Shown here piece by piece: positions 1 to 10,151 of a stretch of DNA of 64,000 nt. The position numbers and the translations under genes were made by a program. Under the pieces are notes generated by a model. That model saw only the letters and a program-made list of their open reading frames with translations, was not told the DNA's origin and ran no database searches. The DNA is from Coriaria nepalensis. Lineage: Eukaryota > Streptophyta > Magnoliopsida > Cucurbitales > Coriariaceae. How positions within the stretch are numbered: the first letter of the stretch is position 1; every line of letters begins with the position of its first letter. The stretch spans positions 56,924,569-56,988,568 of the forward strand of contig CP114481.1 in the NCBI GenBank assembly GCA_027186245.1, given 5' to 3'.

Positions 1-87
1 TTTTATCCCCTCTTTTTTCAGTACATAATTAGCTGGAAACTTGAATCTCTTCTGAACAAGTTCTGTTTTTTGAACATCTGATTGCAG

Positions 88-3000
88 ATAAGGTTAAAGA
101 AAGAACAAGAAGAAAAGGAGAAAAAGAGAAAGGAAAAGGCAGAGGCACATCTATACACTACAATAAAGGTTGCAACTATTCAAAACCTCTCTTCTATCTT
201 TCAACTGTTTTTTGGTTAGATATGAAATTTTGTATCTTATCTCACGGTACTTCATTTGTCAATGAACTACTTTGTGCTACTAGGTTGCGCGTGATGGAGA
301 CCTGCTTGAACAGATTGGAAAGGATATATATTTCGATCTAGTGCATCATGATAAAGTTCGTAGCTTCCGTATTCAGAAACAAACAACATTTAACCTATTT
401 AAGGTATTATTATTACTTTGTCTTGCATTATGGAAAAAATTTAAGTGGTAGAAATTTTCCAAATTTTTTGTCTCGATATTTGTCTAATGATTAGATTTTT
501 TCAGGAAGATGTTGCCAAAGAGTTTGGTATTCCAGTCCAATTTCAACGTTTCTGGCTGTGGGCAAAGCGCCAAAATCATACATACCGACCAAATCGACCA
601 CTGACACCTCTTGAGGAAGCACAATCTGTACATTCCTTTTGGCTTTACAACTTAATATGCAATGGTTTTACTGATAATGGTTCCCTAGTTTACTTCTGTT
701 AAGGCAAATTCAATTTACTCTATGGTCTAGCAATTCTGTTGGACTGCATGCTTCTGTCTTTGATGTGTTCAGCACCAATGTTTAGCAAGGATCATTAAGC
801 TAGTAATCTATAGTTCGCTATGATTGCATGTCAGCGTATAATACCTCAAACATTTGGATGCATTGTAGGTTGGGCAATTAAGAGAGGTCTCCAACAAGGC
901 AAATACCGCAGAACTAAAGTTGTTTCTAGAAGTAGAACTTGGACCGGTAAAGTCACCTTGCCTTATTTTAAACACATCTCCCCCTCTGGTTGGTTAGATA
1001 AAATTTTGACAAAGTTTACTTAGCTTTTTCGACTGGACTTTTAAAAGGATGGATGTAATTTTCTTGATACTTTCTGTTAATTCAGGATATGCAGCCTATT
1101 CCTCCACCTGACAAGACTAAAGATGAGATTCTTCTTTTCTTTAAATTATATGATCCTTTGAAGGAGGAGCTGAGGTACTTTCTCTTTCCTTTGTTCCTCT
1201 GAGTAGAATTACAGTCGATTACTAATGTTTTTTCCCCCAATGTCAGGTATGTAGGGAGGTTGTTTGTGACAGGTAGTGGTAAGCCAATGCAGATGCTATC
1301 AAAATTAAATGAGATGGCTGGCTTTAATCCTGAGGAAGAACTCGAACTATATGAGGTTTGTCATTAAATTTTTGTTTGTTTATCAACTTTTATTTTGTCA
1401 CCTGATTACCCCACATACCAGTTACAGAAGTTCACTTCTCCTCTTTGACTTCAGGAAATAAAGTTTGAACCTAATGTCATGTGTGAACATGTTGACAAGA
1501 ATGTGGCTTTTCGTGCTAGTCAGGTATTAAAAGTACTGGTTCCAGTGGTTATTGTATTTTGAATTAGTGCAAGCTCCGATAAATTTTTTGTTCGAAAGTT
1601 CCCTCCATTATTCTCTATAGTGAGGTACCGGTTCTCTTTGTAAGAAATTTCTCTTTATCTAATAGATTAAAAATTTCCGCGACTCTTTTTCAGCTTGAAG
1701 ATGGGGACATCATTTGCTTTCAGAGGTCTTGGCCCGTCGAGAGTAGTGAACAGTACCGCTATCCAGATGTTCCTTCATTCTTGGAATATGTCCATAACCG
1801 TCAGGTACTTATACACTGTACAATGTTGGCTTAAAAATTTTCATGCTTCTTATTCTTTATGTACTGTCTCAGTGGTTGAATAGTATATTACTGTGGATAG
1901 ATAGTTTTGTTAACATATATGGTAACTTGAACGATCTATATAGGTGGTTCGGTTTCGATCATTGGAGAAACCTAAGGAGGATGAATTCTCTCTTGAGTTG
2001 TAAGTTAGTCCAATAACTCTACACATTTTCTTTTTCTTTGGGCCCCAATAGTCCATGCATTTTTGGAGGCTCCTTATCTTCAAAACATAAGCATGCAGAA
2101 GACACCATCTATTTCTTAAATAGCTTGATAACTATAATTACCCGTCGCTCTCATGGAACATTATATCACCTTGCTCCATTGCATTCGCTTCCTCTTCTAT
2201 CAATTTCTATTGTGAATTTTCCTGTGTAATTATTTAGGTCAAAGCTTTATAACTATGATGACGTTGTGGAAAGAGTAGCCCAACACCTTCACTTGGCCGA
2301 TCCATCTAAAATCAGGCTCACATCCCATAACTGCTACTCCCAGCAGCCTAAACCCCAACCTATTAAGTACAGGGGAGTGGAACATTTGTTCGACATGCTG
2401 GTTCACTACAATCAGGTTTTTCTTTCATTTTTTCTTGGGTGTAATTGTGTCTGAACATCTTTTGATTACGCCCAAAATTTCAGTGTCTAATCTATATCTC
2501 CACGGTTTGATAAAACCGTTTTTCTATTTTATTTCTAGACTTCAGATATTCTCTATTACGAAGTATTGGATATCCCTCTACCGGAACTGCAAGGTTTAAA
2601 AACTTTGAAAGTTGCTTTTCATCATGCTGCAAAGGATGAAGTTAGTGCAGATAACAAGAGTCTTTTATGTAATTTTCTAAATGTATATTGAAAGAATTTT
2701 GCCTCTTATATAGTGATATCAACTTTTCAGGTTGTGGTTCATACAATTAGATTGCCAAAACAAAGCACTGTTGGGGATGTGATTAATGAGCTTAAGACCA
2801 AGGTAATCCTTGCTAGTGTTTGGGCGTTAAAATGTATTATGTTTTAATTTTTGCTTCATTAGCATGATTTGGAACTCTGTACGAGAATATTCTGTTGTAC
2901 CTGAGAATATGTGCCAGACAAGAAATACCTGAGAATAACATTTTACATATTTTGTGTTGGAACAGGTGGAGTTGTCTCATCCTAATGCCGAACTTCGATT

Positions 3001-4317
3001 GCTTGAAGTTTTCTATCACAAAATCTACAAGGTGATCGTGCCTTTCCATAAGTATTGTTCTTCTTCTGTATGATTAGTTTGATAGCATGAGCCTGGTTCT
3101 TATCTGTACTTTTCCCTCTTGCCCCATATTGAGAGCCACAATTCTGAACTGAGAGATTCTAATAGTGTTTGTGGGACTTTAGAGTGACTGCAGTCTTCTA
3201 TATACTAAGAAATTATCTGAGACTCTTTTTGCACTTTTTCGTTGACTCTGAATGTTTGTTTGCAGATTTTTCCTCACAGTGAAAAGATTGAGAATATTAA
3301 TGACCAATACTGGACATTACGTGCAGAGGAGGTAATGCAACTTTTCTTGTAGGCATGTAAATCAGTAATAAATACATCTTCCTAATGTAATCGTACCTGA
3401 ACAGATTCCTGAGGAGGAGAAAAACCTTGGTCCTCATGATCGTTTGATTCATGTTTATCACTTTATGAAAGATGCAGCTCAGAACCAGGTAGGTACTTGT
3501 TGTGAAAGCTTCCTTGTTTCCAATTATGTATGTTACTGTTAACCAGCATATTTATGGTAACTTTGACATTCGATTTTAATGGTCTAATTTCTATTTTGGG
3601 GTTTTGGTGGCAGGTTCAGAATTTTGGAGAACCTTTCTTCTTACTCATCCACGAAGGTGAGACATTAGCAGAAGTTAAAACTCGCCTACAGAAAAAGTTG
3701 CAAGTTCCAGATGAGGAATTCTCAAAGGTTTTATCTTGATTTATTTGTACTTGGTCAAAATCAGCAGTCATCTGTTAGTTCATACATTTTCACAGCTTGC
3801 AGACATGATTCTACAACCTACCAGTTTTGGTGAATTTTATTTTAGTCCATTATTAAATGCTAATGAATCCTTACCTCTTAGCCTTTCTTATTGTTTTGAC
3901 ACAGTGGAAGTTTGCATTTTTGTCACTGGGCCGCCCGGAGTACCTCCAAGATGATGATGTTGTGTCAAATCGATTTCAGGTGGGTCTATCTAATCTTTTT
4001 CTCATGGTATTTTCTACTGTCTTTTATCCTTGTCCTTATGTATTATTTTATTTCTCATGGCTTAGCGGAGGGATGTTTATGGTGCTTGGGAACAGTATCT
4101 TGGATTAGAGCATACCGACAATGTTCCCAAAAGGTCATATGCAGCCAATCAGGTATCTAGTCAACGTAGAATAAAAAAATTTCTGTTATTACATTCGCTC
4201 TCAGTAAGTCTTAGCCATCCACTGTTATTTTCTTATGGGGATGGGATTTCACCTTTGTTTTATTTTCCATTGCAGAATCGTCATATGTTCGAGAAACCAG
4301 TGAAAATATACAACTAA
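88..4317 (+). CDS. UBP12/13: Ubiquitin C-terminal hydrolase 12/13-like, C-terminal half (5' partial)
   Basis: Deubiquitinase of the USP7-like plant UBP12/UBP13 family, which removes ubiquitin from nuclear and cytosolic regulators. Nineteen exons are visible: 88-168, 284-403, 505-627, 869-946, 1086-1174, 1247-1355, 1455-1523, 1694-1804, 1944-1999, 2238-2415, 2539-2640, 2731-2802, 2966-3031, 3266-3331, 3405-3488, 3614-3727, 3905-3979, 4066-4152 and 4276-4317. They join in frame to 573 residues ending in VKIYN. The part seen starts with a Lys/Glu-rich helix after the catalytic domain, then the USP7 HUBL/ICP0-binding-type repeats, with the family motifs FWLWAKRQNHTYRPNRPL and FLSLGRPEYL. The MATH and catalytic UCH domains lie 5' of the window, so the active site cannot be checked. 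No frameshift or stop was seen. UBP12 and UBP13 cannot be told apart here. Confidence 0.93.
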
Positions 4318-5283
4318 ATATCAAGTGGTTTATATTACGATTTCGGTCAATGGAATCTTGAAATTGGCTTGTGAAACTTGGAGAAAGAGCGAAGGGATTC
4401 ACCAAAGCTATTATCAGTGTGTCAGTTTCTGCAAGGAGTAGTAGTCATGTTACAATTTAGATGTATAATTCTTTCGATCGATGGGGATAGAAGTGAAGTT
4501 AGAAACATCAGTCAGCAGGTTTCCCTCGCAAGGCACCATCTCTGTTGGTGAGGTTGGGTGACATTCCATCTCTCAAATTCCTCTCATTTTAGTACATATA
4601 AAGATTTTGGAATGGATGATAGATAATGTATAGAGGGCGGCATACATAGTTTGTGTTTTAATTGCTTCTTGTTCCCATTCCCTTCCTTTCTGCAACTACT
4701 CTTGTTTTCTCGTTTTCTTTTACATGTAGGATTCCCTTCTCTCTCCTTTCCCCCTTTTTCTTCTTGGAGGGGGGATGGGTAAGCATGTATTGTACTGTAC
4801 CTTTGTCCTTATTTTTCTCATGGTTAATTTTGAAGTGCAGAACCATCTTTCCTTGGGGCACTTTTTTTGGATAGTCTAAGATTAGATACTCTCCCAAAGG
4901 TCCGGATGCTACCATGTCATCATCTCTCTTCTTTCTCTCGATCGAGATAGAAAGGGAGTGGTTTGGAAGTGATGTAAGAGTAACTGTAAGATGCAAGTAA
5001 TTCGCGGATGGCTATTTTTCCGCTTATGGTTATGTTCATGCACACAGATTGGGGTCCAAGCTAGGACCTTACACATCTTCAAAGAAAGATTGTGGTCTAT
5101 GAGCAATGTCAGGCATTGATATAGAGAGGGAGAGAGACAGACAGAGTGAGAGATGACCACAGGAACAAATTTAAGAAGGAAACAAAAGCAATAATGACAA
5201 CAATAACAACAACCAAACTGGTAATGTAATTAAGAGCCCAGTTGGTTCAAAACTAAGGAGAATCTAGAAGAGTGAGAGAGAAG
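4318..5283. other. UBP12/13 3' UTR and intergenic spacer
   Basis: No coding potential was found on either strand. The first few hundred bases are likely the 3' UTR of the upstream gene. The rest is pyrimidine- and purine-biased spacer with a GA-rich run near 5120-5155. Confidence 0.6.
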
Positions 5284-6090
5284 ATGATGATGTCCATCTT
5301 CCAGAACTTGACGGTATTCTTCCCGTCGCCTCTTCTCTATTCATCAACGCAATGTCGGTAATCAGCTTAACGTCACTTGCTAGCGGTGGCCTATCTGAAA
5401 TCACAGGCAACAACATTCAATATTCCAAAATACTGGAATTTCAATTCCCAGAAATCATCAACCCCAAACTAAATCAAGCTCTCTAGCAGACAAGGCATGC
5501 TCTTAGCCTACATTACTGCATTCATTTATGCCCTCGCTTCCCTTCTCCTCCCTCGCCACAACATCCGCTCTCTCCTCCTCAGCTCAGCCCTCGCCATTCA
5601 CTTCTTCAAGAGACTTTTCGAGGTGCTGTTTGTACACAAATACAGCAGCAAGATGGTTCTAGAAGCTTCAATTCAAATCTCACAAAGTTACTTCCTCTCC
5701 ACCTCATCCATGATCTATGCTCAACAACTATCACAAGCGGTTCCAGAGCCAGCCCATGATCTCAAGTTTATTGGAATTGCTCTGTTTCTAGTAGGAATAA
5801 GTGGAAACTTTTACCATCACTATCTATTATCAGCAACAAGGAAAGAGGTGAGAGAGTATAAGATTCCTAAAGGTGGCTTATTTGAGCTGGCAGTCTGCCT
5901 TCACTGTCTGTTTGAGATCATACAGTTTTTCGGGCTGTCTTTTATTGCACAGACATTGTATGTGTTCAGCTTCACTACGGGCAGTGTTTTGTATTAGGGT
6001 GGGAGGAGTTATGCCACAAGGAGATGGTCTGTTTCTAAATTTGAAGAGTTCCCTCAACATGTCAAGGCACTCATCCACTTCATTTACTGA
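5284..6090 (+). pseudogene. Intronless, disrupted copy of the adjacent steroid 5-alpha-reductase-like gene
   Basis: This matches the gene at 6428-7329 along its whole length but is broken. The opening Met-rich segment (5284-5358) runs into TAA. Similarity then moves to another frame (NNIQYSKI, parallel to KHLQYSKF downstream) until a TAG near 5487, and a third frame from about 5490 gives a 166-residue ORF containing VLFVHKYSSKM and GNFYHH. A TAG at about 5995 cuts off the tail, although the reading continues in frame to KFEEFPQHVKAL and a TGA at 6088-6090. The exon junction of the neighbour is seamless here (FFKRLFEVLFVHKYSS with no intron), as in a retrocopy. The CPHYLFEI motif of the intact copy is altered to CLHCLFEI. 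A short functional product from the 166-residue ORF cannot be excluded but is unlikely. Confidence 0.82.
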
Positions 6091-6427
6091 ACTTCTTTCC
6101 ATGTTATATATATGGATGCTTAAATGACATGTCGTACTGGGGTAGCCTTTCATTTAGCCAACCAAGAAACGACGCGTGGGGATACTATCTTGTAAGGCTA
6201 TGGTTTCAGACAGAATAGCCTACTTATTACGATTTTGTCGTATTATTTCCGTAATATACACAAATAGAGTTTCTCAATTTGAAAGTCGTTAAGGTTGCTT
6301 TTCATTGACCAATTCGGAGGTCAAAGATAAGTGAGAATGACAAGATTTGTCGGCGGATGTTCTCAATGGAATTATTTTTGCCTATATAACCTAGACACGT
6401 ACGGAGAAAGAAAGAAAGAAAGCGAAA

Positions 6428-7329
6428 ATGGCGATGGAGATGCTGAAGAGTTGCGTTTTCCCACCAGCTCCGTCAAATCTACTCACGGTAATTACAGTAA
6501 TGGGGTCGCTATCCATTACTGTCCTAGGGATCGCTGAATTTGCAGGAAAGCACTTGCAGTATTCAAAATTCTGGAATAGCAGCGCTTCTTTTTCTTCCAA
6601 TCTGCCAAGTTTCAAACTTTCTGGCAGAACAGGGATGCTTTTGCTCTATACCCCTGCTTTTCTTGCTGGGGTTTTTTCCTTCATCTATTACCCAAACGAT
6701 AATCTTAGACTTGTTCTGGTCAAATCAGCTCTGACCCTCCATTTCTTCAAGCGAGACCTTGAGGTAAATTAATCCTCTTCCCCTTTCTTAATCCTTTATC
6801 AAAATCCCTACTTTATGTTTCCCTTTTTAATTTCTGGGTATAGGTGCTATTTGTACACAAATACAGCAGCAAGATGGTATTGGATTCTGCAATTCTCATC
6901 TCCATGAGCTATTTCCTACACACAGTAAGCATAATATATGGTCAAGTACTATCACAAGGTCTGTTTCCTGAGCTGGATATCGATTTGAAGTATGTGGGGG
7001 TTGTTTTATTTCTGATTGGTATAATTGGAAACTTTTATCATCACAAAATCCTCTCCGATTTGAGGGGATCAGAGAAGGGTGATTCTTCTAAAGAGTATAA
7101 GATACCAAACGGAGGTCTCTTTGGGCTGGTAACTTGCCCACATTACCTCTTTGAGATTATTGATCTTTTGGGTGTCTCTTTGATTGCTCAAACTCTGTAT
7201 CCATTTTGCTTCACTCTGGCCTCATCTGTTTACTTGATTGGTAGGAGTTACACCACTAAGAAATGGTATATTTCCAAATTTGAAGACTTCCCTAAGCATA
7301 TCAAGGCTTTTCTTCCATTCGTCTTTTGA
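6428..7329 (+). CDS. Steroid 5-alpha-reductase family protein (polyprenol/enoyl reductase-like)
   Basis: Membrane oxidoreductase of the 3-oxo-5-alpha-steroid 4-dehydrogenase C-terminal family, expected in the ER. Two exons, 6428-6763 and 6844-7329, joined by a GT-AG intron, encode 273 residues. Several hydrophobic segments are visible (about residues 14-35, 75-95, 140-160 and 215-240). The C-terminal domain carries GNFYHH, the CPHYLFEI motif and a closing KFEDFPKHIKAFLPF. The start is the first Met of MAMEML, just after a GAAA-rich leader. Family members reduce double bonds of steroids, polyprenols or enoyl-CoA with NADPH; the substrate cannot be predicted. It resembles a plant subgroup distinct from the brassinosteroid enzyme DET2. 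It lies about 340 bp downstream of a broken copy of itself. Confidence 0.85.
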
Positions 7330-7458
7330 TGTAAGATACTGAAGATTGCATTTGGAAATATGTTATTTCTACTTCCTCATTTTCCGAATAAGATAATAGC
7401 TTTTGCTCCCCTTCAACTATTGTTCATTGTTTCGCGTCATATGATTTCCATTAATAGG

Positions 7459-7582
7459 AGGGTCGGCTGAGCAAGCCAACCCTTTTAATGTTCCAGAAAT
7501 TATGTCGGCCATATGTCTTGATAGCCATACAGCACTCACCGAACTAGGGCGAGCGTGGCACATTTAGCCAACCGACCCTTTT
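7459..7582 (-). ncRNA. U11-like minor spliceosomal snRNA
   Basis: On the minus strand an RNA starting AAAAGGG (about 7582) is predicted 64-69 bases below a USE/TATA promoter. Visible structure: a closing stem GTCGG (7576-7572) with CCGAC (7508-7504); an inner stem CGCTCGCC (7555-7548) with GGTGAGTG (7540-7533), extended by GCCA/TGGC; an Sm-like site ATAATTTCTGG (7503-7493); and a 10-bp 3' terminal stem (7483-7474 with 7468-7459) with a five-base loop. U11 is known for a 5' AAAAAGGG that pairs with U12-type 5' splice sites, a closing stem just before ATAATTTTTTGG, and an internal ATCAAGA, also found here at about 7523-7517. The identity rests on structure and these short matches. Other Sm-class snRNAs fit less well. 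The exact ends are uncertain. Confidence 0.65.
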
Positions 7583-7610
7583 AAAATTCAAGTTGTTAAC
7601 AGAAATCTTA

Positions 7611-7661
7611 TTATATATAAACCTGCTCTTGTGCTCCTTCTCTACGATTCCGATGTGGGAG
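7611..7661 (-). promoter_or_regulatory. snRNA promoter (USE + TATA) of the U11-like gene
   Basis: The minus strand reads CTCCCACATCG (7661-7651), matching the plant snRNA upstream sequence element RTCCCACATCG at 10 of 11 positions. A TATA-type TTATATATAA follows at 7620-7611. The gap of about 30 bases between them is almost the same as in the U4 promoter at 8123-8172 and fits the RNA polymerase II class of plant snRNA genes. Confidence 0.7.
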
Positions 7662-7927
7662 AGGTCAAGAAATACACAATTGCTATGATTCTCATTTACA
7701 AGGATTTTGGGCAGAGATGTATATATAATACTTTTGGGCCTGGAGCCCAAGAATCATCCATCACCAGCAAGCCATATTACAATCTCTGTTTTCCTTTTTC
7801 CAAGTTAGCGGGCTAAACTCTTAGTCACAAGTCATACAATAAGATGTTGTGTTATGTAGAGAGCAATTTATGCAATTCTTCCCCTGGCAAGTTGGTTATG
7901 TATCTATAAATATGACCAAGAGAAACC

Positions 7928-7943
7928 TTGGACTAAAATATTG
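7928..7943 (-). terminator. Plant snRNA 3'-end box of U4
   Basis: The minus-strand sequence is CA, seven bases, then AGTCCAA. It fits the plant snRNA 3' processing signal CA(N)3-10AGTNNAA exactly and sits directly after the U4 terminal stem-loop. Confidence 0.8.
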
Positions 7944-8097
7944 TAGGGCTTTACCCCGAGGGGAGCCCTTCCAGAAATTCTCTTGGGCTTGGGCTTGGCC
8001 CAAGCCCAAGAGGGGGTTTGGAAATAGTTTTCAACCAGCAATAGACGCGCCTCGGTTAGTACCTCACTAGCTGCGTCATTGCCCCAAGCGCAAAGAT
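7944..8097 (-). ncRNA. U4: U4 spliceosomal snRNA
   Basis: A U4 snRNA gene of about 154 nt on the minus strand. The 5' end reads ATCTTTGCGC (8097-8088), the U6-pairing stem II region. Next is the 5' stem-loop closed by GACGC (8077-8073) and GCGTC (8048-8044), with the k-turn bases TGAGG and CCGAGG that bind the 15.5K/Snu13 protein. TGCTGGTTGAAAAC follows (stem I/linker, compare human TGCTAATTGAAAAC). A perfect 14-bp hairpin (8012-7980) forms the central domain, then an Sm-like site AATTTCTGG (7979-7971) and a terminal stem AGGGCT/AGCCCT (7969-7964 with 7950-7945). U4 chaperones U6 in the U4/U6.U5 tri-snRNP. All domains are present with promoter and 3' box, so the gene looks intact. The Sm site has C in place of one U of the canonical run. 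Confidence 0.93.
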
Positions 8098-8122
8098 ACA
8101 ATAACCAGTCCTGTCCCTTCGA

Positions 8123-8172
8123 CTTTATAAGCTTCTGACTCAGCTCTCTTATTCCTCTTTCCGATGTGGGAA
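8123..8172 (-). promoter_or_regulatory. snRNA promoter (USE + TATA) of U4
   Basis: The minus strand carries TTCCCACATCG (8172-8162), one mismatch from the plant USE consensus RTCCCACATCG, and TTATAAAG at 8130-8123, about 31 bases below it. The predicted start at 8097 lies about 26-33 bases below the TATA box. The element sits about 125 bp from the ATG of the divergent sucrose-phosphatase pseudogene. Confidence 0.85.
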
Positions 8173-8296
8173 CTTTTGTTTCATTCTATTCATCACTCTA
8201 CAGTACTTGCAATTGACGCGGTTACTACGCGACGCGATCTACATCCTCTCATCAGTCATCTCTACAACTCCACAGTGGTTCGCTTCTGATTCTCCA

Positions 8297-10151
8297 TGGA
8301 TCGGCTCGACTGCATGATAGTTTCAGATCTTGACTTCACAATGGTTCATCTCTTTGACCTCTAAGCTAAGCAACTTTTCAATTTTTTCCATGACCATCTT
8401 TACAATCTCATTAGCAATTTCCTGTAAACTATTTCTTGTAAATGGATCATGATGATAAGGAGAACCTGTCTTTTCTCAGATTCAGTGCTTTATGGGAAGC
8501 CTACTGCAGACAGAATTCGCTCCTTGTTTTCTCAACCGAAAGGTCTCTAACGATTTACAAACAGTTAAGGATCGAGAAACCGCTACTAACCCCTGATGTC
8601 ACGATAACCGCTATTAACCCCTGGGTACTGAGATGAATCAATGGAGCCAGATGAAGCATGGGAACAGTATCTGAACCAAAAGTGGAATAGAGAAATAATT
8701 TTAGAAGAAACAGCCTAGTTTCCTCGGCTTTCACCCCAGGTATGGTTAAGTAAGAAAGGGAAGTATGTATCTAATTTCCCTTGTAATTTTGAAGTATAGA
8801 TGTGAATTGGAGTTCTTCTCCAGTCGGAAACCGAACACGGCCCTACAAGGTTAGCTTCTTTATCGAGGAGGATAAGGCCATGGAAGTAGTGAATGCTCTC
8901 TCGGAACGTTTGGAAAAGCCAGGGGTAAGTCTACATAATTTGAATCTTAAGTTATACAAAGATAAGTCAATGCAAGTTTTCTACTTTCTTGTGCCAGTTA
9001 GACGTGAAAGTAATTTACAGCAACGGGATTGCTCTGGATGTATTGCCAAAAGGTACTGGAAAAGGCGAGGCACTTTCATATCTGCTTAGGAAATTCAAAG
9101 CTGATGGAAATGAACCTGTCAATACGCTTGTTTGTGGCGATTCTGGAAATGATGCTGAACTTTTTTCCATTCCGAATGTTTATGGTGTGATGGTGAGCAA
9201 TGCACAAGAAGAGTTACTGCAGTGGTAAATGGATAATGCTAAGGAAAACCTGAATATTATTCTTGCAACTGAGAGATGTGCAGCCGGGATTATACAAGCC
9301 ATTGGTAACTTCTGTTTAGGTCCAAATGTATCTCCAAGAGATTTCAAGGACTATTTGAAGTGCGAAGTGGATGTTTCCACAGCTGCTCATGAAGTTGTCA
9401 AGTTCTATTTGTTTTACGAGGGGTGGAGACGGGCTGAAGTGGACAAATCGGCTCGGTACCTTCAGCTCCTAAACTCATTCTTTGTAAGCCTGATCTGATT
9501 ATCTTAATTAGTACAGCTCATCATCTTCAGCACCTAAACTCTTTCTTTGTAAGTCTGATCTGATTATCTTGATTAGTACAGCTCATCGCTTTCGTTTTGC
9601 AGGAACTAATTAGTTGCATTTATATATATGTCCTTTTGTTCACAGAATTCATCAGGAACATTTTTTGTTCATCCCTCTGGAGTGAAAGATGTAGCAAGCA
9701 GTGCATAGATGCAATGAAAGATATATATGGAGATGGCAGGGAAAACAATTCCAAGTATGGTTGGATCGGGTATCCACTGCTCAAATCGGTTCCGATACAT
9801 GGGTGGTCAAGTTTGATAAATAGGAGTCATTAGGCGAGAGTTTATAGTCAGTTGATTTTTTCTTTATTAAGGCACCAGTTTCACTTCTACACACGTTTGT
9901 TACAGGGATTCAGCGGCAATTCTGTTTAACTACAGTCCTAATGAGTTTGAAGGTAAAGCCCAGTTAACTTCATTCCCCCCTCTAAAATTTCACTTTCTTC
10001 TTGTTAGGCATATGAGATTAATGTTGGTTTCAGCCGATCAACGATAAGGGTGTGGATGGGTTCAAATGGGGGCACATGCATCAGACATGGTTGGATGGAT
10101 GGTACAGGAGCGGGGGCAGATGAAGATCAAGCCGCAAGCTGGTTATTCTGA
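8297..10151 (+). pseudogene. Sucrose-phosphate phosphatase (SPP) pseudogene
   Basis: SPP removes phosphate from sucrose-6-phosphate in the last step of sucrose synthesis. The remnant starts MDRLDCMIVSDLDFTM at 8297, keeping the first HAD Asp motif, but runs into TAA at about 8363. Roughly 97 bases without splice signals separate it from [13 protein letters not shown] (from about 8443). The second HAD motif reads STERS instead of STGRS. Frameshifts and stops follow near 8600-8640 and 8716. The exon at 8999-9228 keeps the third motif ([11 protein letters not shown]) but ends QW-stop, after which the frame continues through ATERCAAGIIQAIG. More frameshifts lie near 9780-9830 and 10095. The expected C-terminus ASWLF followed by TGA is at 10137-10151. 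This is a genomic copy with introns, not a retrocopy, and has too many lesions to be functional. Confidence 0.92.
9462..9594 (+). repeat. Imperfect tandem duplication of about 65 bp at an exon/intron junction
   Basis: The segment around CCTAAACTC..TTCTTTGTAAG, followed by CTGATCTGATTATCTT and ATTAGTACAGCTCATC, occurs twice head to tail. The copies start near 9467 and 9532 and differ by a few substitutions. The duplication doubles the exon end and its GTAAG splice donor inside the SPP pseudogene. Confidence 0.85.

Noticed and set aside
4658..4996. 112-residue minus-strand ORF with Lys/Glu runs
   Set aside because: It lies in the UBP 3' region, is low complexity, resembles no family and has no splice or promoter context.
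7458..7483. Imperfect inverted repeat AGGGTCGGCT / AGCCAACCCT, first read as a MITE terminus
   Set aside because: It is explained by the 3' terminal stem-loop of the U11-like RNA. No second terminus or target-site duplication was found.
7980..8012. Perfect 14-bp palindrome with a five-base spacer, first taken for a foldback element or regulatory hairpin
   Set aside because: It lies inside the U4 snRNA and forms its central stem-loop.
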